A DNA stretch of 64,000 nucleotides from Aquamicrobium lusatiense (GTDB lineage: Bacteria; Pseudomonadota; Alphaproteobacteria; Rhizobiales; Rhizobiaceae), in the NCBI RefSeq assembly GCF_014201615.1, contig NZ_JACHEU010000002.1, positions 62,001 to 126,000 of the forward strand, read 5' to 3'. Below the pieces are notes generated by a model that made no database searches, had not been told where the DNA came from, and was given only the letters and a program-made list of their open reading frames with translations. The translations under genes were made by a program, and so were the position numbers. This document shows, one piece after another, positions 1-7,339 of the stretch; position 1 is the stretch's first letter, and every line of letters begins with the position of its first letter.

Positions 1-9
1 AAGAGTTCT

Positions 10-185
10 CACAAGTTCACAACTAAAGAAAAATGAAAGAGAACAATCTCTCTATATATATGTATTTACTACTCTTTTTGTCACCCTACGAACTTGTGGC
101 GCCCTCACAATTTCAACCAACTTTCACAAGTTCGCTGGACATCGCGGCACAAGTTGTGACGTCCCTTGTGGCTAATCCACAAGTT
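10..185. repeat. iteron-like CACAAGTT repeats
   Basis: The octamer CACAAGTT occurs exactly at 10-17, 125-132, 148-155 and 178-185, and as its reverse complement at 91-98. Degenerate copies lie at 105-112 and 165-172. Five exact copies in 176 bp is far above chance. The cluster sits at the 3' end of the primase-like gene, overlapping its last codons, next to AT-rich DNA. Iterated sites beside replication genes often bind a replication initiator or act as an origin, but direct sequence evidence stops at the repeats themselves. Confidence 0.65.
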
Positions 186-2511
186 GGAATCGGCACCTCG
201 AACCCAGTTTTGCCTTGCCGGTCAGTTCGGCAACCTTGCCCGTTTCCACTAACCACGTGACCGCCTCGACTACTTCGTCCTGGCGAGCGGAGCTGACTCC
301 TTCGCGCTGAAGGAGATGCGACCACGCAAGTGTGTGTTCTGGAGCGCGCTCCAGCGCCCGCACAATCGCTTTTCGCAGCGCCTCAGTCGCACTGCCGGAC
401 ATGTGCCGATCGGCGCCCTCGGATACGATTTGGATAGATCTGTGAACGATGGCCCATCCCCACGCGACGTCATCATCGGTGATGGCCGGAGCGGATGGAT
501 CTCGGCTCACCGCGCGGATTGCAGCAAGGCGAACGGTATTTTCCGCCGCTCGACCGATTATGTGATGTTCACGTTCATTCCAGTATCGATCAGATTGCCA
601 TCGGAAAATGTCAGCCCATAGTGCATATGCGCTCCCCTCCTCGCCCCCATCAAAAGGAACAATCACCTTGTTAATTCCCAGCGGATTGTTGCCTTTCGGA
701 AATTCGGAAATTGCTCGTTTGAGGTCAGCCTGTAGCTGTTTCGGGATTTTTACTTCACGGTTTAATCTCGGCGGACGTATCTCGTCCGGCCCTTCTCCCT
801 CAATGAAAACGAACCGGGAAAGCATGCCGTCGGTCAGCGAGTCTTCCGACAATCCTGCGTAGAGCGTCGATGGCGTCGTCATACCGAGAACCGTTAGCGC
901 TGGTCCCATAATAGGACTGTCGTCCGGTTTTGAGTCCGCGCTCGCATACTGTCGCCCATGGAAAACAGCATCCGCCTGGTCATAAATAGCCAGAAGCAAT
1001 TTTCGGATCGATGCCGATGCCGCATTCGCCCGCTTGCTGTTCACATCCTGCAGTACAAGGCCGAACTCGTCCATAACTACAACAGTTGACGGGTTGCGTC
1101 TCAGCATCCGCTCGATCGCCGCAAACGAAGTCGGATCCCCGTTCGTCACAGCGCCAGGCTGCCCCGCCGAGTTTGCGAGATGAACGATAGACTTCGGTGC
1201 ATGGCCCTTGCCTGAAGCCACACCCATTACGGTCGTCATGAACATGTTCAAGCCACTCCGAGTCGGTCCGAGTGCCTTGTCTCCGAACATGCCGCCGATC
1301 AGCGCGATGGCGGCCGTCAGTGACAGTTCGGGAACCGGAACGATTGCCGTTTCGGTGATCCATCGAGAGACATCATGTAAAAGGCCGCCTGCCGCATCAG
1401 GGCTGAACGGGTCGGGATGCATTCTAGGTAACCTTGGGTGAGCCCTCGCCGGCGCGGTATCCTGTTCGTTGTCATTTGCAGCTATGGGTAGTGATTTTGC
1501 GAACAATCCTTTGACTGCGGACACGGCTTCCGCACGCTCTGTGGCATGGTGCGCTCCGAACTTGCCCCATAGCCGAAGAAAGTCGGCCTGCGCGTCTTTC
1601 GTTTCGTATCGGGCAAACCAGTCGCCCGTGGCAGATCGAAAAACGACAAGCGCCTGTTCTGCGGTCAGGCCATCGAATGCGAGTTGTTCAACTACCTTAG
1701 CGGCGTGCTCCGACCTGTCACCGACATCATTTGCTGCGAGCAATTCGGCCGCATGCGCGCTGACTTCGATGCTCTCGATTGAAGGGAATTCGCAAATCTG
1801 GACAGATCGCACGGCTGCCGCAGCCTGCATGTGGGGCGCCATGGCGGCTTGCAGGTCTTCAGCATCAGTAAGAGTGCCGTCCCACGCGGCAGCAATACTG
1901 ACCTTCGCCGGGTCTAATGGACGGCCCCGAGCGATCTTCTTAGCGTTCGGCCAATTGAGAGTACCCGGTACACGCCACACGTGGGAGACGTCCACTGTAC
2001 AGTGATCGGAATTGGCGGCCCCCTTCAGGGCGATAGCAAGCGGCTTAGCATCAACAGGGGCCAGGGGGCGATCCAATAGAATGAAGCATTGGCGATTGCC
2101 TGGCGAACTTTCTATGACATAGTTAGGCTCAACGGGCATCGAACCTGATCGACCCGTATCGTCATCCATATCGGCTACGAGCGCCAGCACAGCGATCACA
2201 TCAGCCTCGCCACCCTTTCTGCCTCGCTCCAGCGTTGGACGCATCAGGTTCGGGCAAATATAGACATTTGCGTTCGGTGTAGCGGCGTGAGCCATCACGG
2301 CATCGACCATGTCGTCTATGTCGCCGACTTTATGATGGCTGACTATACCTCCGCCGTGGTCCTCTCCGTTCGGATTGGCGAAGAATGCCGAGACAACGAA
2401 CTTGCCCTGCAAGCCGGCAGCCAACCGGTTGATCATTTCCGCGTGGCTGCGGACTGCCTCCTCGTCAAACGAGGAGGCAAGCTCAGGCTTCAGTTTCAAC
2501 AATGTGGGCAT
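172..2511 (-). CDS. primase-polymerase/helicase-like replication protein of an integrated element
   Basis: This 779-residue protein probably replicates the integrated element. The N-terminal third looks like an archaeo-eukaryotic-type primase: an acidic VADMDDD motif at about residues 112-118 follows a hydrophobic strand, and VWRVPGTLNWP at about 178-188 resembles the conserved primase block in RepB-like and phage prim-pols. The C-terminal half resembles the DUF3987/helicase type: GVASGKG at about 430-436 is a degenerate P-loop and VVVMDEFG around residue 481 is a Walker B-like motif. The ATG at 2511 has GGAAG nine bases upstream. An in-frame TTG at 2541 would add ten residues. It is the last gene of a leftward series starting at the excisionase. 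Family assignment is by motif only. Confidence 0.7.
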   Translation of the reverse strand: MPTLLKLKPELASSFDEEAVRSHAEMINRLAAGLQGKFVVSAFFANPNGEDHGGGIVSHHKVGDIDDMVDAVMAHAATPNANVYICPNLMRPTLERGRKGGEADVIAVLALVADMDDDTGRSGSMPVEPNYVIESSPGNRQCFILLDRPLAPVDAKPLAIALKGAANSDHCTVDVSHVWRVPGTLNWPNAKKIARGRPLDPAKVSIAAAWDGTLTDAEDLQAAMAPHMQAAAAVRSVQICEFPSIESIEVSAHAAELLAANDVGDRSEHAAKVVEQLAFDGLTAEQALVVFRSATGDWFARYETKDAQADFLRLWGKFGAHHATERAEAVSAVKGLFAKSLPIAANDNEQDTAPARAHPRLPRMHPDPFSPDAAGGLLHDVSRWITETAIVPVPELSLTAAIALIGGMFGDKALGPTRSGLNMFMTTVMGVASGKGHAPKSIVHLANSAGQPGAVTNGDPTSFAAIERMLRRNPSTVVVMDEFGLVLQDVNSKRANAASASIRKLLLAIYDQADAVFHGRQYASADSKPDDSPIMGPALTVLGMTTPSTLYAGLSEDSLTDGMLSRFVFIEGEGPDEIRPPRLNREVKIPKQLQADLKRAISEFPKGNNPLGINKVIVPFDGGEEGSAYALWADIFRWQSDRYWNEREHHIIGRAAENTVRLAAIRAVSRDPSAPAITDDDVAWGWAIVHRSIQIVSEGADRHMSGSATEALRKAIVRALERAPEHTLAWSHLLQREGVSSARQDEVVEAVTWLVETGKVAELTGKAKLGSRCRFQLVD

Positions 2512-2736
2512 TGACGATGGCTTCCAGTGCGAGTTCGGCAAGCTGATCGGCTACGACGATTGGCAATGTGACAACAGGCGCGCTATTGTGTTGCGGCCCG
2601 CATATCCGTCAGCCGCTCGCTGACCGGACGATTTTAAGTTTGTGAAAGTGGATACCTGAATCGAGTTTCGCATCGAATCTGGTGCGGACGTTGCCAGCCC
2701 CTTCAGGAAGTGGCCACACTGTCAGAATGCGAGGCG

Positions 2737-3096
2737 TCATGCGGTTGCTGTTGAAGCTGCATCATTCTCGATTTTTTCGATGACGGCCTGCCATACGAAT
2801 TCCGCTACGCGACGGTCCACGAAAAATGCATCGACTACGTGGCGCTGCAACCCGGACTCTGGCGGTCGCCCCTCTCCGTTGAATTCAACCGCGCACATTC
2901 GCCGGTTACCGTCATCAGCGAATCCAGCAGATCCTACTTTCTCTATGAAAAGCACTGGCGACTGGTCCACCAGGCGAGCATCGTGCGGTCGCCCTTCGAT
3001 GAAATCGATACCGACAGCGTAGCCACGAATGCGCGGTGTCGTACAGGCGCGGGTTCGTGCACCCGTGGGTGCAACTGGAATGGTGCGATTGGGCAT
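2737..3096 (-). CDS. hypothetical protein of the element
   Basis: This is a 119-residue reading frame in the same leftward direction as the excisionase and primase genes. A GGGGAG ribosome-binding site lies seven bases before the ATG. I recognise no domain. The protein is basic at its N-terminus and mixed afterwards. The opposite strand of the same stretch is also open (about 2755-3156) and reads like protein, but it lacks a credible start and ribosome-binding site, so I prefer the minus strand. Expression of either frame is unproven. Confidence 0.4.
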   Translation of the reverse strand: MPNRTIPVAPTGARTRACTTPRIRGYAVGIDFIEGRPHDARLVDQSPVLFIEKVGSAGFADDGNRRMCAVEFNGEGRPPESGLQRHVVDAFFVDRRVAEFVWQAVIEKIENDAASTATA

Positions 3097-3209
3097 GCTA
3101 ATTCTCCCCTACCCGGCCGATCTTGCGGCGGGCGACTACCTAAAGTTTCATGGTGATTGGGCCTCAACAAAAGTAAGAGGCACAGATTCCGTCACGGATT
3201 TCGTGGATG

Positions 3210-3488
3210 CTATGCGGCGCGGGCGTGAAGCCTTGCGACTTTGCTGCAAAGCCGCATCAGCGTTTCGTCACAGGCAACCTTGTCGTAATCGGCAAGCTGA
3301 TCGGCAATGTTTGGCACGGACTCTATTTCGTCATGCTGGCTGATGAAGCGCACCGCCGATACGGCCGCATGATAACGGGCTGGCGAGTATGCGCGAGCAC
3401 ATGCTCTTAGAGCTTTGAGTGCCGCCTTGTATCCTTCGGTAAATTCCGCAGGGCGGCTTTGCATATCGAGAATATCTTGGTGGTTCAC
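3210..3488 (-). CDS. small hypothetical protein translationally coupled to the excisionase
   Basis: This 92-residue protein starts at a GTG whose first bases overlap the TGA stop of the excisionase gene (GTGA, 3485-3488), typical of translational coupling. It is alpha-helical in character and alanine-rich, with several cysteines, and has no motif I recognise. Position and coupling suggest a role in excision or replication of the element, which is inference only. Confidence 0.6.
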   Translation of the reverse strand: MNHQDILDMQSRPAEFTEGYKAALKALRACARAYSPARYHAAVSAVRFISQHDEIESVPNIADQLADYDKVACDETLMRLCSKVARLHARAA

Positions 3489-3691
3489 GCCGCCTTCTTC
3501 TCCTGCTGGGCTATCCACGCGGTCAACGTCGAGCGCCGCGCGCAAATCGTCTCGCCTATCTTAAAGTGCGGGAGGTGCCCCTTCGCGACCGAGTGGTAAA
3601 CGGCCCTGCGGGGGAAACCCAGATAATCCGCGATAGCTTCGGCACCGCGGAGCAGGTCAGCGGCCAGGCTGTTGTCGTTTGAAGCTTCCAT
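3485..3691 (-). CDS. AlpA-family excisionase / HTH DNA-binding protein
   Basis: This 68-residue protein has the MerR-like winged-helix layout of AlpA/Xis proteins: GAEAIADYLGFPRRAVYHSV forms the helix-turn-helix, followed by a wing-type LPHFKIGETICARRSTL segment and a basic tail. Such proteins act as recombination directionality factors or as activators of integrase genes. An AGAGGA ribosome-binding site precedes the ATG at 3691. It is transcribed divergently from the regulator-integrase pair across a 130-bp AT-rich gap and heads the leftward gene series. Size and setting next to a tyrosine integrase support the excisionase role. Confidence 0.8.
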   Translation of the reverse strand: MEASNDNSLAADLLRGAEAIADYLGFPRRAVYHSVAKGHLPHFKIGETICARRSTLTAWIAQQEKKAA

Positions 3692-3821
3692 ACTGTCCTC
3701 TTTTAGCGCGGGAAATTCCGCATATTCACATCATGTGCGATTAGGATAACTTTGTCAATACGGTTTCGTTAATTTAGTCAAATATGTTGCACGTGATGGA
3801 AACAGGTCTATAAGGGTCAGC
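3692..3821. promoter_or_regulatory. divergent promoter region between excisionase and regulator-integrase
   Basis: This 130-bp spacer separates two divergent operons of the element and is clearly richer in A+T than the flanking genes, with AATTTAG and AAATATG runs near 3771-3785. It is the natural switch point between integration and excision/replication. No exact operator repeat was found by eye. Confidence 0.5.
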
Positions 3822-4166
3822 ATGAATGAAATTGAAAAAATCCTGCGGGACCTGAAAGGCCGCCATGGAATAAATGCATCGCAGGTTGCGGAGGCGTTGG
3901 GCGTGAGCAAGGTAACGGTCTCGCGTTGGCGATCTGGCAGCCTCGTGCCGAGCGCCTCAAAGCTCGCTGCGCTGCGTAGTTTCTATGAAACCCAGATGAC
4001 CGGCGCGCCAACTGTCCCGCCGGCCGTGGATAGTCGAGATGGAATGATCGTCAGAATGGCTGCCCTTGGGCACAACTACACGGAAATCAGTAAGGTTTTC
4101 GAAATCAGCCGCGAGCGCGTTCGGCAGATTGTTTCTCAGCACGGCGCTCCGAGGAGAAGACGTTAA
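3822..4166 (+). CDS. two-HTH transcriptional regulator (XRE-like plus sigma-region-4-like)
   Basis: This 114-residue DNA-binding protein probably controls the switch of the element. Residues 16-45 form an XRE/Cro-type helix-turn-helix (ASQVAEALGVSKVTVSRWRS). Residues 75-108 form a second HTH close to sigma-70 region 4.2 (YTEISKVFEISRERVRQIV). It diverges from the excisionase gene, and its TAA stop overlaps the integrase ATG (TAATG at 4164-4168), so the two are co-translated. The double-HTH layout is unusual for a Cro-like protein and could let it contact DNA at two sites. Confidence 0.75.
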   Translation: MNEIEKILRDLKGRHGINASQVAEALGVSKVTVSRWRSGSLVPSASKLAALRSFYETQMTGAPTVPPAVDSRDGMIVRMAALGHNYTEISKVFEISRERVRQIVSQHGAPRRRR

Positions 4167-5302
4167 TGGCTCTTCGAAAACGCACGCTTCCGTCTGGAAA
4201 AACCGCTTGGCTGGCCGAGTACCGAGATGGTTCCGGCAAGCGCAGGTTCCGGCAATTCGCCCGGAAGAAGGACGCGGACGACTTCCTGCTCACGGCAAGA
4301 GGCGAGGTACGAAAGGGAACGCATACGCCGGCCAGCCAGTCGATAACGATCCGCGAGGCTGCCGATCTGTGGATTGAAAAAGCCGAGGCGAAGGGGCTGG
4401 AGGCCTCAACTCTGGCCAGTTATCGGCAGCATCGTGATATCCACATTGTTCCGGCAATCGGCGCAACAAAGCTGTCAGCCGTCACGGCGCCGGCCGTGCA
4501 GGCCTTCGCGGACGAATTGGCGAAGACGCAATCCCGCGCCATGGTGAAGAAAATTATCGGCTCGTTATCCATGATCTTCACCGACGCAGTTCGCCGTGGG
4601 CGCGTTGTCACGAATCCAGTTCGCGAGGTTCGCGTTGACTTGCCGAAGCGGGATAGGGGGCGGCCTGAAATGCCGACGACGGCGGAGTTGCAGGCGATAT
4701 TGAAGGCAACGCCGTCGAAGCACCGGCCGCTTATATATACGGCCGCATTCACCGGGCTGCGCGCCTCGGAACTTCGCGGTCTCCCGTGGCGCGATGTCGA
4801 TCTCGACGCTGGCGAAATTCACGTCACGCAACGAGCCGATCCATACAATAAGATTGGATCTCCGAAATCGGATGCGGGCACCCGCACTGTACCTATTGGG
4901 CCGACGGTGGTCTCGTTGCTGAGAGACTGGAAAGAGCATTGCCCCAAAGGCGCGCGCGATCTGGTTTTCCCGAACGGCGCAGGGAATATAGAGTCGCACG
5001 CGAACATGCTGCAGCGCATTTTCTGGCCGATCCAGATCGCAGCGGGCGTCAGTCTAACGACCGATGAAAAGGACGAAGACGGTAAGCCGGTCATGAAGGC
5101 GAAGTATTCCCTGCACGCCCTCCGCCATGCTGCTGCCGCCATGTGGATTGCACAGGGCGTCACTGCCAAGCGAATTCAAGTGCTGATGGGGCACGCCTCA
5201 ATCCAGCAAACTTTCGATCAGTACGGGTATCTCATCGAAAAGCGCGATGACGATAAGGCCGCGGCGAAGGCGATCGAAGACGCCCTAATTCCCGCCGAAT
5301 AG
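4166..5302 (+). CDS. tyrosine site-specific integrase
   Basis: This 378-residue tyrosine recombinase should catalyse integration and excision of the element. An N-terminal AP2-like arm-binding part is followed by a SAM-like core-binding domain (about 60-150) and the catalytic domain. The catalytic residues are visible: Arg199 in TGLRASELR, His317 and Arg320 in HALRH, His343 in MGHAS, and the nucleophile Tyr353 in FDQYGY. Length is normal for phage/ICE integrases. The gene overlaps the upstream regulator by one base and ends 75 bp before the tRNA-derived attachment site, the classical arrangement. Confidence 0.95.
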   Translation: MALRKRTLPSGKTAWLAEYRDGSGKRRFRQFARKKDADDFLLTARGEVRKGTHTPASQSITIREAADLWIEKAEAKGLEASTLASYRQHRDIHIVPAIGATKLSAVTAPAVQAFADELAKTQSRAMVKKIIGSLSMIFTDAVRRGRVVTNPVREVRVDLPKRDRGRPEMPTTAELQAILKATPSKHRPLIYTAAFTGLRASELRGLPWRDVDLDAGEIHVTQRADPYNKIGSPKSDAGTRTVPIGPTVVSLLRDWKEHCPKGARDLVFPNGAGNIESHANMLQRIFWPIQIAAGVSLTTDEKDEDGKPVMKAKYSLHALRHAAAAMWIAQGVTAKRIQVLMGHASIQQTFDQYGYLIEKRDDDKAAAKAIEDALIPAE

Positions 5303-5376
5303 CAATAATTCCGCCGGCTACATGCAACACAATGCAACATAAATTCAAAAAATAGTAATAAAATCAGCGTAGATTC

Positions 5377-5426
5377 AAGGAATCATAATCCTTGTGTCGG
5401 CGGTTCAAATCCGTCCTCCGCTACCA
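5377..5426 (+). other. attachment site (att): 3' half of a CAU-anticodon tRNA
   Basis: This stretch has the anticodon arm (AAGGA/TCCTT stem, loop ATCATAA, anticodon CAT at 5384-5386), variable loop, a T-arm (GGCGG-TTCAAAT-CCGTC), acceptor 3' strand CTCCGCT, discriminator A and CCA. No matching AGCGGAG acceptor strand or D-arm lies upstream, where the AT-rich end of the element begins instead. A 3' tRNA fragment just after an integrase gene is the expected duplicated attachment core. The complete tRNA (Met, or Ile with lysidine) should lie beyond the left edge of the window. Confidence 0.8.
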
Positions 5427-5617
5427 CTAGACCCCACCGATACGGTATCCAACTTGAGCAGAGTGTTCAGATGTCTCTGAGCCTCGACCTTAACGTCGCC
5501 TCTCCTGTTAAAATCCCGCAAGACCGTTACCGACCTGACGACCTTGCGGAGCACGGCGTTTTCTAGGACATCACGACTGGTGAGGTCTCCACCGAGTGCT
5601 TCCCGCAGTTCCACCAT
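5405..5617 (-). CDS. hypothetical small protein next to the attachment site
   Basis: This is a 70-residue frame with an AAGGAG ribosome-binding site just before ATG-GTG. The second codon gives better spacing. It is basic and helical in the middle and ends inside the tRNA fragment, so the C-terminal residues are read from the antisense of the att site. I recognise no domain. It may be a relic, as it sits between the element end and a transposase fragment. Confidence 0.3.
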   Translation of the reverse strand: MVELREALGGDLTSRDVLENAVLRKVVRSVTVLRDFNRRGDVKVEAQRHLNTLLKLDTVSVGSSGSGGRI

Positions 5618-5658
5618 ATGCTCCTTGAAAAGGCCACAAAGCAGCGGCCTCCAAGGTT

Positions 5659-5943
5659 ACGACGTTATCGATCGGAGCAAGGCCGAATGGCTGCTGGTCG
5701 ACCGTGGCTGTGAAGCAGACTGGTTTCGTGACGCTTTGATGGGCAAGGAGGATCACTCCCTGCATCGCGTGGAAAATCCCGGAACAAGACCGTTAAATAC
5801 GACAAGCGTCGCTACAAACCTCGCAACCGAATCGAGATCATGTTCAGGCGTCTCAAGAACGACGGCTTGTTACTATATGCTACGATCGGTGCCTGATGGA
5901 GTTTTTCTCTGCCAAAGAACTCGTCGCAATCATAATCTTCTGA
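5659..5943 (+). pseudogene. degenerate C-terminal part of an IS5-family transposase
   Basis: Translating piecewise in different frames gives consecutive blocks of IS5/IS427-type transposase: AEWLLVDRGCEADWFRDAL (5679-5735), then KTVKYDKRRYKPRNRIEIMF (about 5790-5850), then YDRC followed by FFSAKELVAIIIF, ending at a TGA (5941-5943) where the family usually has Trp. These match the catalytic C-terminal region (DRGYDADWFR and YDKxxYKxRNRIExMF with the final Glu). Frameshifts separate the blocks and the N-terminal two thirds are missing, so this is a dead fragment. Confidence 0.8.
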
Positions 5944-6036
5944 GTCTGATCAATTAGCCCGGACGCAAAGGCACCAAGGCTAATATAATCGGAACGAAAA
6001 CAGATATGAAATGCGTTTCCCTTTGTTATGGAAAAA

Positions 6037-6741
6037 TCACCATTTGACCGCGCCAGGTGTCCACATTCCGAAATTAGGGCACCCTATTCTGTCGGCTTTA
6101 CTTCTTACCGGATCCAGCATTTCCGGGTTTGAAAACATTGCGGCCCCGCACAGCGTCCAGTTAGCAAGCACCTTGAAGTCCTTATGATCAGCTTTCACGA
6201 TGAACTGCGTCCCCTGAGGAAGCGTCTTCGGCATCCGCTTCGCTAGATCCGGATCAATTTTTGCAATAGTCACGAATGTCTTATTAGAAGGAGTAAGAAT
6301 GTCTCGATTGTTCCTTTGGTGATCAACAATAGCATCGGTAATTTCACGCAAATATTCAATCGCATCAGGAACAATAACAATATCTTTATTATATCTATCA
6401 ATAAATATTTTCTTCAAATCATCTTCAGAATCAGCTGTCGTAGATCCGGTAAAAATGAGCGAAGATACAGACCCAATGAAAACCCCCAGAAACAGCAGAA
6501 TTGCCGCATTCACGAGATTCCTTTGCTTCTGCTTTTTCAGAACTGCACCGGTATTTCTTTCAAATGACGACTCAACTTTCTCAATCGCTAAATTCAGATT
6601 TTCAATATCTTCACTGCTTCTGTCTGAACGCTGAAAGCTTGCTCTTGCGGCTTGATAAATCCGCTCTCTCTGCTCGCGGGTTTCGGCGCGGTGCTTTGCG
6701 ATCGCGTTACGGATCGCCGGCTCAAAACGTTCACTTGTCAC
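6037..6741 (-). CDS. hypothetical single-pass membrane protein
   Basis: This is a 234-residue protein of unknown function. Residues 1-70 are highly charged and likely coiled coil. A single hydrophobic segment follows at about 77-97 (VNAAILLFLGVFIGSVSSL). The remaining 135 residues are hydrophilic and probably periplasmic, with two cysteines that could pair. Base composition is more AT-rich than the neighbouring tig region, which, with the adjacent IS fragment, hints at acquisition. I recognise no family. Confidence 0.65.
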   Translation of the reverse strand: MTSERFEPAIRNAIAKHRAETREQRERIYQAARASFQRSDRSSEDIENLNLAIEKVESSFERNTGAVLKKQKQRNLVNAAILLFLGVFIGSVSSLIFTGSTTADSEDDLKKIFIDRYNKDIVIVPDAIEYLREITDAIVDHQRNNRDILTPSNKTFVTIAKIDPDLAKRMPKTLPQGTQFIVKADHKDFKVLANWTLCGAAMFSNPEMLDPVRSKADRIGCPNFGMWTPGAVKW

Positions 6742-6891
6742 TTCGGCTCCTTTTTGAACGCATCCGGTGCTGAAAACTCAAAAACATTGATCTGTCATGG
6801 GATGATGCGGTCAGCAGTCGTTTGCTGCAACAAAGCTTCCAGATTTATGATCAGATAACTGAAGCAGCCACATGAACAATTCATGAAATAC

Positions 6892-6976
6892 TGGTGCGGA
6901 TGAAGGGACTCGAACCCCCACGCCTTTCGGCACCGGAACCTAAATCCGGGGCGTCTACCAGTTCCGCCACATCCGC
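6892..6976 (-). tRNA. tRNA-Leu (anticodon UAG)
   Basis: On the minus strand this 85-nt sequence folds as a class II tRNA: acceptor GCGGATG/CATCCGC, D-loop with AACTGGTAGAC, anticodon stem CCGGA/TCCGG with loop TTTAGGT (anticodon TAG), long variable arm GTGCCGAAAGGCGT, T-arm GGGGGTTCGAGTCCC and an encoded CCA end. The long variable arm and anticodon identify leucine. Confidence 0.95.
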
Positions 6977-7339
6977 ATGCAACCCGCCAATCCCACGAAG
7001 GCCAATCTCTGTCAATCCACTCGCCCGGACCCGGCCGACAAGCCTGCACGCATATTTCGCAAGCTCCCCGCAGGATGCGAAGATAGTTGAAAATTGGCCT
7101 CGCCTGTGACAAAAGGCGGGTCGAATGTGACGGGATGCGACGATCCGCTTCTGCAACATGTGAAAAGAAGCTGGAACAACAAGGACTTATTCACATTGTG
7201 GAGCGTTTCGGGTGATTGGGTCAGGAGATGGCCAGCTCATCCGGCTTCGCCCCGAAGCCAACTCCGGAATAATGTACCGGCGGGCTGTGAACGGTAGAAT
7301 CCGTTTTACGGCCCTACGGGTCTAGATAAAGGTTTGATG
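6977..7339. other. 363-bp intergenic region upstream of tig, no gene seen
   Basis: The region lies between the 5' end of the tRNA-Leu gene and the trigger factor gene. It must carry the promoters for both. The short open frames in it have no ribosome-binding sites or recognisable sequence. I see no repeat, riboswitch-like fold or small ORF that I can support. Confidence 0.5.

Noticed and set aside
2755..3156. Rightward open stretch that reads like protein opposite the 119-residue hypothetical gene
   Set aside because: No ATG with a ribosome-binding site, and it runs against the leftward gene series; kept only as an alternative.
5350..5426. Complete tRNA gene at the element end
   Set aside because: Only the anticodon arm, T-arm and 3' acceptor strand are present; D-arm and 5' acceptor strand are missing.
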